Under the pieces are notes generated by a model. That model ran no database searches, was not told the origin of the DNA, and saw only the letters and a list, made by a program, of their open reading frames with translations. The position numbers and the translations under genes were made by a program. Shown one piece after another: positions 51,799 through 60,936 of a stretch of DNA of 64,000 bases; the stretch's first letter is position 1, and every line of letters starts with the position of its first letter. The DNA lies in the NCBI GenBank assembly GCA_963747765.1, contig CAVVGH010000005.1:62001-126000 (forward strand), written 5' to 3'. The stretch comes from VRUE01 sp963747765 (lineage in GTDB: Bacteria; Actinomycetota; Thermoleophilia; Solirubrobacterales; 70-9).

Positions 51799-52655
51799 AG
51801 TTTCTCCTCTCCCATCAGCGCCTCCGAGCCGGCGAAGCGGATGTAGATCAGGACGACCACCATGATCAGCGCCATCAGCACGAACGAGAGCGCCGCCGCC
51901 GCCGGGTAGTCGAGCTGCGTCTTGTAGAGCGACTGAATCACGTTGCCGATCATCTGGTTGCCGGCGCTGCCGAGGAACTGGGCGTTGATGTAATCGCCGG
52001 TCGCCGGGATGAAGGTGAGCAGCGTGCCGGCGACGATCCCCGGTGCCGAGAGCGGCAGCGTCACCCGCACGAAGGCCGCCCGCGAGGACGCGTAGAGGTC
52101 CTTCGCCGCCTCGATCAGCCGCGCGTCGATCTGCTCGAGGCTGGCGTAGATCGGCAGGATCATGAAGGGCAGGAAGTTGTAGACGAGGCCGGCGATCACG
52201 GCGCCGCCGCTCGCCAGCACGTGCCCGTTCTCGGGCACCATGCCGAGGAAGCGCAGCGCGTCGACCGCCGGGCTCTGGTCGGAGAGGATCGTCTCCCAGG
52301 CGAGGGTGCGGATCAGGTAGGTCGTGAAGAACGGCGCCACGACGGCGAAGAGCAGTGCGTTGCGCCACCGCCCGGCGCGGAAGGCGATCGTGTAGGCGAG
52401 CGGGTAGGCGACGAGCAGGCAGATCAGCGTCGCCAGCCCCGAGTAGAGGAACGAGCGGGTGAACTGCGTGTCGTAGAGCGACAGCGCGTCGGAGTAGTTG
52501 CCCCAGTTCCAGCTGAAGCCGAGGCTGCCGACGACGCCCGACTCGAGCGAGAGGTACCCCATGTAGAAGAGGGGCACGACGAAGAAGAGCAGCAGCCAGA
52601 TCCCGCCCGGTCCGAGTAGGAGGTAGGGAACGACCCGGCGGCGAACCGCAGTCAT
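51795..52655 (-). CDS. potB: ABC transporter permease, polyamine type (PotB-like)
   Basis: 286 residues, with six TM helices, the N-terminal YLLLGPGGIWLLLFFVVPLF and the EAA loop LIEAAKDLYASSRAAFVRVT. It is the upstream permease of the pair, starting 43 bp after potD. TTYLIRTLAWETILSD is typical of PotB. The substrate is polyamine-like by family and by operon context. Confidence 0.9.
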   Translation of the reverse strand: MTAVRRRVVPYLLLGPGGIWLLLFFVVPLFYMGYLSLESGVVGSLGFSWNWGNYSDALSLYDTQFTRSFLYSGLATLICLLVAYPLAYTIAFRAGRWRNALLFAVVAPFFTTYLIRTLAWETILSDQSPAVDALRFLGMVPENGHVLASGGAVIAGLVYNFLPFMILPIYASLEQIDARLIEAAKDLYASSRAAFVRVTLPLSAPGIVAGTLLTFIPATGDYINAQFLGSAGNQMIGNVIQSLYKTQLDYPAAAALSFVLMALIMVVVLIYIRFAGSEALMGEEKL

Positions 52656-52698
52656 CGGCTCTCGCCGCCCCGACTTCGGTCCGCCGCCGGCATCGCGA

Positions 52699-53844
52699 TC
52701 AGCCGTTTAGCACGGCGTTCCAGGCCCGCGTCACCGGCTGCTCCTCCTGCTCGTTGAGCTGCGCCTGGGTGAAGCACTTCTTGGTGAATTCGGCGCTGGG
52801 GAAGATCAGGTCGCTTTCCGCCAGTTCCGGTTCGCTCTTTTCGAAGATCCGCTTCACGCCTTCGACCGGCGTCACGTAGTTGACGTATTCGGCGATCTTC
52901 GCTTGGTTCTTCGGCACGTAGACGTAGTTCATCCAGGCCTCGGCGGCGGTCGGGTTCGGCGCCCCGACCGGGATCACCATGTTGTCCGACCACAGCGAGC
53001 AGCCCTGTTCGGGATTGCGGAATTCGATGTTCGGGTTGTCCGCCTGCAGCTGCACCGCGTCGCCCGACCAGCCGATCGCCGCGACCGCGTCGCCGCTGGT
53101 CAGGTCACGCGCGTAGTCGTTGCCGGTGAAGCGGCGGATCTGCCCCGATTCGACCGCGCCCTTGACCTTTTCGATCGCCTTCATCCAGTCGTCTTCGCTG
53201 GCTTCTTCGGGGTCGATCCCCAGGCAGGTCATCACCAGCGGCACGGTTTCTCGCAATTCGCTGAGGAAGTCGACCTTGCCCTTGTACTTGGGGTCGAAGA
53301 GGTCGCAGATCGAATGCACTTCGGGGGCCAGGTCGGTGCGCACGATCAGCCCACCCATGCCGCTCTGCCAGGGCACGCTGAAGTCGCGGTTCGGGTCGAA
53401 GCCCGGGTGCTGGAGCGAGGGCACCAGGTTCTTCTCGACGTTCGGGATCCCCGACCTGTCGAGGCTCTGCAGGTAGCCGAGGTCGTGCATCTTCTTCGCC
53501 ATCCAGTCGGTGACGACGAAGAGGCTGCGGCCGCCCGATTCGCCCCCTTCGAGCAGCGGCTGCATCTTGCCGAAGAATTCGGCGTTGTCGTTTACGTCTT
53601 CGATGTACTTGACGTCGATCCCGGTCGCCTTTTCGAACTCCGTCACCGTCCCGTTCTTGCCGGGGTCGATGTAGAGCGGCCAGTTGGAGATCGTCACGCT
53701 GCCCGAGGGCTTGCCTTCCAACTTCACCGCCCCGCCTTCTCCACCGCTGCTGCCGCAGGCGGCAAGGCCCACGGTCATGGTCAGTGCCGCCACCAGCACG
53801 GCGAGCGTCCTCGGGTTTGCTCTGCCACTACCCATCCGACTCAC
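52699..53844 (-). CDS. potD: ABC transporter substrate-binding lipoprotein, polyamine type (PotD-like)
   Basis: 381 residues with a lipoprotein signal (LTMTVGLAACG, acceptor Cys at about 30) and the PotD fold: VTISNWPLYIDPG, WMAKKMHDLGYLQSLD, FSVPWQSGMGGLIVRTD and AIGWSGDAVQLQADNP. It delivers polyamines from outside to the permeases. It begins 17 bp inside potA, so expression is coupled. Glutamate is mostly GAA here, whereas the neighbouring genes use GAG almost throughout, a noticeable departure in codon use. Confidence 0.9.
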   Translation of the reverse strand: MSRMGSGRANPRTLAVLVAALTMTVGLAACGSSGGEGGAVKLEGKPSGSVTISNWPLYIDPGKNGTVTEFEKATGIDVKYIEDVNDNAEFFGKMQPLLEGGESGGRSLFVVTDWMAKKMHDLGYLQSLDRSGIPNVEKNLVPSLQHPGFDPNRDFSVPWQSGMGGLIVRTDLAPEVHSICDLFDPKYKGKVDFLSELRETVPLVMTCLGIDPEEASEDDWMKAIEKVKGAVESGQIRRFTGNDYARDLTSGDAVAAIGWSGDAVQLQADNPNIEFRNPEQGCSLWSDNMVIPVGAPNPTAAEAWMNYVYVPKNQAKIAEYVNYVTPVEGVKRIFEKSEPELAESDLIFPSAEFTKKCFTQAQLNEQEEQPVTRAWNAVLNG

Positions 53845-55018
53845 CCTCTTCTGTTTGAACTGCTTTCCCTTCGAAGCTCTCGCGCACCACGTGCATGTGC
53901 TCCGGCTCCCAGCTCAGCGTCACGCGGGCGCCGCCGCCGGGCAGCGCCTGGCGCTGTGCCTCGTCGGCGTTGGGGACCAGCACGGTCATCCGCACCCCGT
54001 CGCCGAGCTCGACCGCGATCTGGGTCGAGGTGCCGAGATACAGGGAGGACTCGACGACGCCCTCGACCCGCGGCCGCCCATTCGTCGACTCCACCGCTTC
54101 CGACTTTGTCCCCGCCATGGTGCGGGAAGAGTCGGAAACGGCGCCCCGGCCGAGCGTCTCGACCCGCAGCTTCTCCGGTCGCACGACGGCATAGCAGCGC
54201 TCGCCGACCGCGATCCCGTCCGTCGCCGCCCGCACCGTCGGCCCGTGCTCCAGCTTCACCTCGCCACCGCCGCCGACGGTCGCCGGCATCAGGTTGGAGA
54301 CGCCAATGAAGTCGGCGACGAAGGTGGTTGCCGGGCGCTCGTAGACGTCCTCGGGCACGCCCACCTGCTCGACCCGGCCGCGGTTCATCACCGCGATCCG
54401 GTCGCTCATCGTCAACGCCTCCTCCTGGTCGTGGGTGACGTAGACGAAGCTGATCCCGACCTCGCGCTGGATCTTCTTCAGCTCGACCTGCAGGCCCTTG
54501 CGGAGCTTCAGGTCGAGCGCCCCCAGCGGCTCGTCGAGCAGCAGCACCTTCGGCAGGTTGACCAGGGCACGGGCCAGGGCGACTCGCTGTTGCATGCCGC
54601 CGGAGAGCTGCGCCGGGCGCCGATTGGCCTCGGCCGCCAGCCCGACCCGCTCCAGCTCGGCGGCGACCCGTCGCCGGATCTCCGCCTTCGGCACCCGCTT
54701 GCGCCGCAGCCCGAAGGCGACGTTGTCGCCGACGCTCAGGTGGGGGAAGAGGGCGTAGCTCTGGAAGACCGTGTTGGTCGGCCGCCGGTGCGCCGGCAGC
54801 TCCGCCACGTCCTCCCCCTCGATTCGGATTCGCCCCTCGCTGGGGCGCTCGAACCCGGCGATCATCCGCAGCGTCGTGGTCTTGCCGCAGCCGCTCGGCC
54901 CGAGCAGCGTGAAGAACTCGCCTCCGGTCAGCTCGAGGCTCATGTCGTCGACGGCAACCAGATCGTCAAAGCGCTTGGTGACGCGCTGGAGCTCGACGCT
55001 CGGAACCATCGCTTCCAT
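53828..55018 (-). CDS. potA: ABC transporter ATP-binding protein, polyamine type (PotA-like)
   Basis: 396 residues (ATG 55018, or ATG 55009). Walker A GPSGCGKTT, Q-loop TVFQSYALFPHLS, signature LSGGMQQRVALARAL, Walker B VLLLDEPLGALD and switch VYVTHDQEEALTMSD are all present. The C-terminal regulatory TOBE-like domain (about 250-395) has VVRPEKLRVE. First gene of the leftward operon. GAGGAGGAG lies directly before the start. Confidence 0.93.
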   Translation of the reverse strand: MEAMVPSVELQRVTKRFDDLVAVDDMSLELTGGEFFTLLGPSGCGKTTTLRMIAGFERPSEGRIRIEGEDVAELPAHRRPTNTVFQSYALFPHLSVGDNVAFGLRRKRVPKAEIRRRVAAELERVGLAAEANRRPAQLSGGMQQRVALARALVNLPKVLLLDEPLGALDLKLRKGLQVELKKIQREVGISFVYVTHDQEEALTMSDRIAVMNRGRVEQVGVPEDVYERPATTFVADFIGVSNLMPATVGGGGEVKLEHGPTVRAATDGIAVGERCYAVVRPEKLRVETLGRGAVSDSSRTMAGTKSEAVESTNGRPRVEGVVESSLYLGTSTQIAVELGDGVRMTVLVPNADEAQRQALPGGGARVTLSWEPEHMHVVRESFEGKAVQTEEGESDG

Positions 55019-55236
55019 TCTCCTCCTCGACCTCGGACCACGCCTCGGTGGAGCTGACACTCCAGACCGTATGTCCAGGGCGGTGGCATTACAAGTGGCG
55101 CCACCGCCAAACCAAATGCCGCCGCTTGTACTCTTTGTATAAGTAGCAGGCCAGTCCTTACCTGCACGACCATTGCATACCGGCCATGGCCGGTCTAGCT
55201 TTATCCATAACGTCGTAGCAAGAGAGGAGACATTGC
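55019..55236. promoter_or_regulatory. Divergent control region of pot operon and catabolic genes, with a 16-bp palindrome
   Basis: 218 bp between potA (leftward) and the aminotransferase (rightward). It contains the perfect palindrome ACCGGCCATGGCCGGT at 55179-55194 and a TTTGTATAAG box near 55135. The PucR-type regulator encoded two genes downstream is a plausible binder, by inference. Confidence 0.55.
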
Positions 55237-56616
55237 ATGGCCACTGCGTCGCGGACGACAGGAGAGGTTGACACGAGCCTCCAGGAGCTGGCCAAGCGAC
55301 ACCTCTGGATGCACTTCTCGCGAATGGGGTCCTACAGCCGTGGCGGCGAGATCCCGATCATCGTTCGCGGCGACGGATGCTACGTCTACGACGAGCACGG
55401 CAACCGCTATCTGGATGGCCTCTCGGCGCTCTTCTGCGTGAATGCCGGCCACGGACGCTCCGAGCTCGGGGAGGCCGCCGCCCGCCAGGTCGAGGAACTC
55501 GACTTCTACACGCTGTGGAGCTACGCGCATCCGCGTGCCATCGAGCTGGCGGCGCGGATTGCGTCGCTGGCGCCGGGCGACCTGAACCGCGTCTTCTTCA
55601 CATCGGGGGGCTCGGAGGCCGTCGAGTCGGCCCTGAAGCTGGCCCGCAACTACCACCGGATGCGGGGCAAGGGCCAGAAGCACAAGGTGATCGCCCGCGA
55701 GATCGCCTACCACGGCACCACGCTGGGCGCCCTGTCGGCAACCGGCATCACCGAGCTGCGCTCGCAGTTCGAGCCGCTCGCGCCGGGCGGCTGTCACGTT
55801 CCCAACACCAACCTCTATCGATGGCCGGAGGACCGCCACCCGCTCTGGGCGGCGACGGCGATCGAGGAGCGGATCCAGTTCGAGGGCCCCGACACCGTCG
55901 CCGCGGTGATCCTCGAGCCGGTGCAGAACGCCGGCGGTTGCTTCGTCCCGCCCGAGGGCTACTTCCAGCGAGTGCGCGAGATCTGCGATCGCTACGACGT
56001 GCTGATGATCTCCGACGAGGTGATCTGCGCCTGGGGCCGTCTTGGCCACTGGTTCGGCTGCGAGCGCTTCGAGTACGTCCCCGACATCATCACCGTGGCG
56101 AAGGCGCTCACCTCGGCCTATGCGCCGATGGGGGCGGTGATCGCCGACGACCGGGTCGCCGCACCGTTCATGGAGGGCAACGCCTCCTTCGCCCACGGCT
56201 TCACGTTCGCCGGACATCCGGTTGCGTCGGCGATCGCGATGGCCAACCTGGACGTCCTCGAGCGGGAGGATCTCTGCGGTCATGTCCTGGCGAAGGAGGG
56301 CGAGTTCCGCGCCGCGCTGGAGCGCCTCCAGGAGCTGCCGATCGTCGGTGATGTGCGCGGTGCGGGCTTCTTCCAGGCGATCGAGCTGGTCAAGGACAAG
56401 GAGACGAAGGAGGGCTTCAGCGACGAGGAGGCGGAGGGCCTGCTGCGCGGCTACCTCTCCGGCGAGCTCTACCGGCGCGGCCTGATCTGCCGTGCCGACG
56501 ATCGCGGCGACCCGGTGATCCAGCTGGCGCCCCCGCTGATCGCCGACACCGAGCAGTTCGAGGAAATCCACGCTGTGCTCCACACCGTGCTCGCCGAGGC
56601 CTGGGAGCGGCTCTGA
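55237..56616 (+). CDS. Class III aminotransferase, putrescine/omega-amino acid:pyruvate type
   Basis: 459 residues of the SpuC-like family: YLDGLSALFCVNAGHGRSEL, FFTSGGSEAVESALKLARNY (PLP phosphate loop), LEPVQNAGGCFVPPEGYFQ, LMISDEVICAWGR (Asp for the pyridine N) and ITVAKALTSAYAP (Schiff-base Lys). It would transfer an amino group from putrescine or beta-alanine-type amines to pyruvate, giving alanine and an aldehyde. Ribosome site AGAGAGGAG before ATG 55237. It opens the rightward operon. Confidence 0.88.
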   Translation: MATASRTTGEVDTSLQELAKRHLWMHFSRMGSYSRGGEIPIIVRGDGCYVYDEHGNRYLDGLSALFCVNAGHGRSELGEAAARQVEELDFYTLWSYAHPRAIELAARIASLAPGDLNRVFFTSGGSEAVESALKLARNYHRMRGKGQKHKVIAREIAYHGTTLGALSATGITELRSQFEPLAPGGCHVPNTNLYRWPEDRHPLWAATAIEERIQFEGPDTVAAVILEPVQNAGGCFVPPEGYFQRVREICDRYDVLMISDEVICAWGRLGHWFGCERFEYVPDIITVAKALTSAYAPMGAVIADDRVAAPFMEGNASFAHGFTFAGHPVASAIAMANLDVLEREDLCGHVLAKEGEFRAALERLQELPIVGDVRGAGFFQAIELVKDKETKEGFSDEEAEGLLRGYLSGELYRRGLICRADDRGDPVIQLAPPLIADTEQFEEIHAVLHTVLAEAWERL

Positions 56617-56630
56617 GGAGCGGGACGTCG

Positions 56631-58190
56631 ATGCTCACCGTTCAAAGCCTGCTTGCCGAGCTCGACCTCGAGCTGGTGGCGGGCGCCCAGGCGGCCGACG
56701 CGCCGGTCAGGTGGGTGCACATCTCCGAGTTGGAGGACCCGACCCCGTGGCTGTCGGGCGGCGAGCTGATGCTGACCACCGGCATCCCACTCGATACCGC
56801 GGCCAAGCAGCGCACCTATATCCGCCTGCTTGCCGATCACAACCTCGCGGGCCTCGGCCTTGGCACCGGCTTCAGCCACAAGAAGATGCCCAAAGCGCTG
56901 GTCGAAGAGGCGCGCAAGCGAGACTTCCCGCTCTTCGAGGTCCCCTACTCGACCCCGTTCATCGCGATCACCGAGAAGGCGTTCGCGCGGCTGGTCAACG
57001 AGCAGTACGAGGTGCTCCAGCGCGGCATCGCCGTGCAGCGGCGCCTCGAGCGGCTGGTGCTGGAAGAGCGCGGTTTGGAGGAGATCGTCGCCACGATCGC
57101 CTCCGCGGTCGGTGGCACCGTGGCGATCCTCAACGGCCGCGGGGAGCGGATCGCGGGCCGCGGCTTCCGCCGCCAGCTGTCCGCCGACGCGGTGATGGCG
57201 CTGCGCGACGAAGCGCTGACGCACACCAGGGAGGGGCGCCCCTTCGTCCCGACCCATGCGTCGATCGCGGGGCGGGCGCTGGCCCACCCGGTGATCTCGC
57301 CGGGCGGTGGCCCGCCGCAGGCCTGGGTCGTGATCGTGCGCGACTCCGGCGGCCTGGGCGACTTCGAGCGACTCATCCTGCAGCAGGCGGTTGCCGTGGT
57401 TGCGCTGGAGATGATGCGCCGCCGTGTCGCACGCGAGACCGAGCGGCGGCTCGCCGGCGACATCCTCGCCGGGGCGCTGGGCGGCCGCCTCGAGCCCTCC
57501 GAGCTCCGCCGTCGCCTCGAGCCGTTTGGGATCGGCGACGAGGCGGCCGTTCTGGTCTTCGATCTCGACGACCCGGCTGCTGCTGAGCCTGCTCTGGAGC
57601 GCGCCCTCGCCGCCGATGCGTGCCCGGCCGTCGTCGCCCCTCATGCGAGCGGTGGCCACGAGCTGCTCTGCGCGGTTGTCGACGCGGCCGACCGCGACCC
57701 CATCGACCTCGCGGCCGAAGCCCGCAAGGCGCTGATCAAGGAGCGCGGTACGGTGCGCGCTGCCGCCAGCCGCCCGGCGCCGCCCGAGGAGCTGCGCCAC
57801 TCCTTCCACGAGGCCCGCTGCGCGCTGGAGGCGACGGCGTTCGCCAACGGCAGCGAGCCGGAGGTGGCCTCCTGGCGCGACCTCGGTGCCTTCACCCTCT
57901 TGCTCTCCCTCCAAGACGACGATGCGCTGCGGCTCTACTGCGACAGCGTGCTCGGCCCGATCGAGCAGGGCGATCAGGAGTACGGGGGCGAGCTGCTGCG
58001 CTCGCTGGAGGCCTTCATCGAGCAGAACGGCCAGTGGGAGCGCGCTGCCCGCCAGGTCTACTGCCATCGCCACACCCTGCGCTACCGGATGCGCAAGGTC
58101 GAAGAGCTGACCGGCCGCGACCTCTCGCGCGCTCACGATCGGATCGAGTTCTGGCTGGCGCTGCGAGCCAGGGAGCTGGTGGGCCAGTGA
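56631..58190 (+). CDS. PucR-family transcriptional regulator
   Basis: 519 residues. The N-terminal PucR domain (about 5-130: LLAELDLELVAGAQAADAPV, WLSGGELMLTTGI) senses a metabolite. A GAF-like middle region follows, and a C-terminal helix-turn-helix of the HTH_30 type (about 455-510: VYCHRHTLRYRMRKVEELTG) binds DNA. It probably controls the divergent pot and catabolic operons in response to an amine or its product. It lies 14 bp after the aminotransferase and overlaps ald by 4 nt. Confidence 0.88.
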   Translation: MLTVQSLLAELDLELVAGAQAADAPVRWVHISELEDPTPWLSGGELMLTTGIPLDTAAKQRTYIRLLADHNLAGLGLGTGFSHKKMPKALVEEARKRDFPLFEVPYSTPFIAITEKAFARLVNEQYEVLQRGIAVQRRLERLVLEERGLEEIVATIASAVGGTVAILNGRGERIAGRGFRRQLSADAVMALRDEALTHTREGRPFVPTHASIAGRALAHPVISPGGGPPQAWVVIVRDSGGLGDFERLILQQAVAVVALEMMRRRVARETERRLAGDILAGALGGRLEPSELRRRLEPFGIGDEAAVLVFDLDDPAAAEPALERALAADACPAVVAPHASGGHELLCAVVDAADRDPIDLAAEARKALIKERGTVRAAASRPAPPEELRHSFHEARCALEATAFANGSEPEVASWRDLGAFTLLLSLQDDDALRLYCDSVLGPIEQGDQEYGGELLRSLEAFIEQNGQWERAARQVYCHRHTLRYRMRKVEELTGRDLSRAHDRIEFWLALRARELVGQ

Positions 58191-59329
58191 GGGTCGGCAT
58201 TCCCCGCGAGGTCAAGGACGACGAGTACCGCGTCGCGATGACCCCCGCCGGGGTGCGCGAAATGGTCGAACGCGGCCACGAGGTGCTGGTCGGCAAGGGC
58301 GCTGGAGAGGGCAGCGCGATATCGGATTCGGATTACGAGTCCCAGGGGGCTGCGGTCGTCTCCGACGCGGCCGAGCTGTTCGGCGAGGCGGAGATGATCG
58401 TCAAGGTCAAGGAGCCGCAGGCCCCCGAGATCGAGATGCTGCGCCCCGGCCAGCTCCTCTTCGCCTACCTGCACCTGGCGCCCGATCCCGAGCAGGCGCG
58501 CGGGCTGTGCGGCTCCGGCGCCACATGCATCGCCTACGAGACGGTCGAGGACGCCCACGGGCAGCTGCCGCTGCTCGCTCCGATGAGCGAGATCGCCGGC
58601 AAGATCGCCACTCAGGCTGGGGCTTTCATGCTCGAGAAGCCGCTCGGGGGGCGGGGCATCCTGCTTGGCGGCGTGCCGGGCGTGGCGGCGGCGAACGTGA
58701 TGGTGATCGGCGGTGGCACGGTTGGCATGAACGCCGCCTTCATCGCGATCGGGATGGAGGCCGATGTCTTCGTCTACGACAGGTCGATCGACCGCCTGCG
58801 CGAACTGGAGGTCGCCTGCGCCGGTCGCTGCTCGACGATCTACTCGACCACGCTGGCGATCGAGGAGATGCTGCCCCGCGCCGACCTCGTGATCGGCGCC
58901 GTGCTCGTGCACGGCGCCCGCGCGCCGTTCGTGGTGCGCCGCGAGCAGCTGGCGCTGATCAAGCCCGGCGCGGTCCTGGTCGACGTCTCGATCGACCAGG
59001 GTGGGTGCTTCGAGACGTCGCGCCCGACCACCCACCACGACCCGACCTTCGAGGTCGACGGAGTGACTCACTACTGCGTTGCGAACATGCCCGGAGCGGT
59101 TCCGATCACCTCCACGCACGCTCTCACCAACGCGACGCTGCGCTACGCGATGGCCCTCGCCGACCAGGGCGCTGCCGGGGCGATTCGGAGCGACCCGGGG
59201 CTGCGGCTCGGCGTCAACGTGGCGGGCGGCCGGGTGACGCATCCGGCGGTCGCCGAGGGCGTGGGAACGAGCTGCGTGCCGGTCGAGGAGGCCCTCGAGC
59301 TGCGCGGGGCCGGGGCGACCAAGGGCTGA
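58187..59329 (+). CDS. ald: Alanine dehydrogenase
   Basis: 380 residues: RVGIPREVKDDEYRVAMTPA (substrate strand), LFAYLHLAPDPEQAR (catalytic His), MVIGGGTVGMNAAFIAIGM (NAD loop), VDVSIDQGGCFETSRPTTHH (catalytic Asp) and VANMPGAVPITSTHAL. It interconverts L-alanine and pyruvate with NAD. Here it can regenerate pyruvate for the aminotransferase. GTG 58187 overlaps the pucR stop as GTGA. Confidence 0.94.
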   Translation: MRVGIPREVKDDEYRVAMTPAGVREMVERGHEVLVGKGAGEGSAISDSDYESQGAAVVSDAAELFGEAEMIVKVKEPQAPEIEMLRPGQLLFAYLHLAPDPEQARGLCGSGATCIAYETVEDAHGQLPLLAPMSEIAGKIATQAGAFMLEKPLGGRGILLGGVPGVAAANVMVIGGGTVGMNAAFIAIGMEADVFVYDRSIDRLRELEVACAGRCSTIYSTTLAIEEMLPRADLVIGAVLVHGARAPFVVRREQLALIKPGAVLVDVSIDQGGCFETSRPTTHHDPTFEVDGVTHYCVANMPGAVPITSTHALTNATLRYAMALADQGAAGAIRSDPGLRLGVNVAGGRVTHPAVAEGVGTSCVPVEEALELRGAGATKG

Positions 59330-59383
59330 GCGGGCCAGGAGTCGATCGTGGATCAACCGGAGCAACCCTGAGGAGGTCAAGCG

Positions 59384-60826
59384 ATGGCGACGGCGACCAG
59401 GACGAAACTGAAGAACTTCATCGGTGGCAGGGCGGTCGACCCCGCCGAGGGCGGCATGGAGGACGTCGTCAATCCGGCGACCGGGAAGGCCATCGCCGAG
59501 GCTCCTCTCTCGACCAAACCCGATGTCGACCGGGCGGTTGAGGCGGCTGGCGACGCCCTCGGGGGCTGGGCCGCGACGTCGCCGGGGGAACGCGCCCGGG
59601 CGCTCTTGCGGATGGCGGACCTGATCGAGGAGCGGGGGGAGGAGATCGCCGATCTCGAGGCCACCGACGCCGGCAAGCCGCGCGCCGCCGTGCTCGAGGA
59701 TGAGGTGCCGGTGATGGCCGACAACCTGCGCTTCTTCGCCGGCGCCGCTCGCTGTCTCGAGGGTCGTGCCGCGGGCGAGTACATGGAGGCCCACACCTCC
59801 TTCATCCGTCGCGAGCCGGTTGGCGTCGTCGGTCAGATAACCCCCTGGAACTACCCGTTGATGATGGCCGTCTGGAAGATCGGCCCGGCCTTGGCGGCGG
59901 GGAACACCGTTGTGCTGAAGCCCGCCGAGACGACGCCGCTCACGACGCTCGTCTTTGCCGAGTGGTGCGCCGACCTCCTGCCGCCCGGTGTCCTCAACGT
60001 CATTGGCGGCCACGGCGAGCCGACCGGGGCCGAGCTGGTCACCCACCCCGATGTCGAGATGGTCTCGCTGACCGGCTCGCCGCCGACCGGCAGGTGGATC
60101 GCCAAGGCCGCCGCCGACAGCCTGAAGCGCGTCCACCTCGAGCTGGGCGGCAAGGCGCCCGTGATCGTCTTCGACGACGCCTCGCTGGAGGCGGTGCTCG
60201 AGACGGTCGCCGGCACCGGCTACTACAACGCCGGCCAGGACTGCACCGCGGCCTGCCGCGTGCTCGCCTCGACCGCGGTCTACGACGACGTGGTCAGCGG
60301 CCTTGCCACGGCGGCCAGGGGGCTGGTGCTGGGCGACACGCTCTCGGCCCACACGACGCTCGGGCCGCTCAACTCCGAGCGCCAGCGCGAGCGCGTCGAG
60401 GGCTTCCTCGAGCGGCGGCCGGCCAGCGCGGAGGTCGTCACCGGCGGCGCCGAGCCGGACCTCCCCGGTTACTTCCTCGAGCCGGCTGTCGTCGCCGGCC
60501 TCGAGCAGGACGACGAGATGGTCCAGAACGAGATCTTCGGCCCGGTGATCACCGTGCAGCCGTTCGCCGACGAGGAGAAGGCGATCGAGTGGGCGAACGG
60601 CACCCGCTACGGGCTCGCCGCATCGGTCTGGACCCGCGACGTCGGCCGCGCGATGCGGGTCGCCAACGCGCTGCGCTTCGGCTGCGTGTGGATCAACGAC
60701 CACATCCCGCTCGTCTCCGAGATGCCCCACGGCGGCTACAAGGAATCTGGCTACGGCAAGGACCTTTCGATGTACGCGCTCGAGGACTACACAGAGATCA
60801 AGCACGTCATGGTCAACCTCGAATAG
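59384..60826 (+). CDS. Aldehyde dehydrogenase, aminobutyraldehyde type
   Basis: 480 residues. GQITPWNYPLMMAVWKIGPA and LKPAETTPLTTL bind NAD, LELGGKAPVIVFDDA carries the general base Glu, and GQDCTAACRV the catalytic Cys. NEIFGPVITVQPF and ESGYGKDLSMYALEDYT match the betaine/aminobutyraldehyde dehydrogenase group. The NAD-loop reads SLTGSPPTGRW instead of the common FTGSVATGK. It would oxidise the aldehyde from the aminotransferase or oxidase to GABA or beta-alanine. GAGGAGG stands before ATG 59384. The 3' end is duplicated in tandem repeats. Confidence 0.9.
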   Translation: MATATRTKLKNFIGGRAVDPAEGGMEDVVNPATGKAIAEAPLSTKPDVDRAVEAAGDALGGWAATSPGERARALLRMADLIEERGEEIADLEATDAGKPRAAVLEDEVPVMADNLRFFAGAARCLEGRAAGEYMEAHTSFIRREPVGVVGQITPWNYPLMMAVWKIGPALAAGNTVVLKPAETTPLTTLVFAEWCADLLPPGVLNVIGGHGEPTGAELVTHPDVEMVSLTGSPPTGRWIAKAAADSLKRVHLELGGKAPVIVFDDASLEAVLETVAGTGYYNAGQDCTAACRVLASTAVYDDVVSGLATAARGLVLGDTLSAHTTLGPLNSERQRERVEGFLERRPASAEVVTGGAEPDLPGYFLEPAVVAGLEQDDEMVQNEIFGPVITVQPFADEEKAIEWANGTRYGLAASVWTRDVGRAMRVANALRFGCVWINDHIPLVSEMPHGGYKESGYGKDLSMYALEDYTEIKHVMVNLE

Positions 60827-60924
60827 CCGGCGCTTTCATGGTCGACCTCGAATAGCCGGCGCTTCCATGGTCGACCTCGAATAGCCGGCGCTTCCATGGT
60901 CGACCTCGAATAGCCGGCGCTCCA
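60808..60924. repeat. 29-bp tandem repeat, four copies, starting inside the dehydrogenase gene
   Basis: CATGGTC..CCTCGAATAGCCG recurs at 60808, 60837, 60866 and 60895 (period 29 bp) with one or two changes; a shortened end is at 60923. The first copy contains the last codons and the stop of the dehydrogenase. Confidence 0.9.
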
Positions 60925-60936
60925 TCTCCTCCCACC

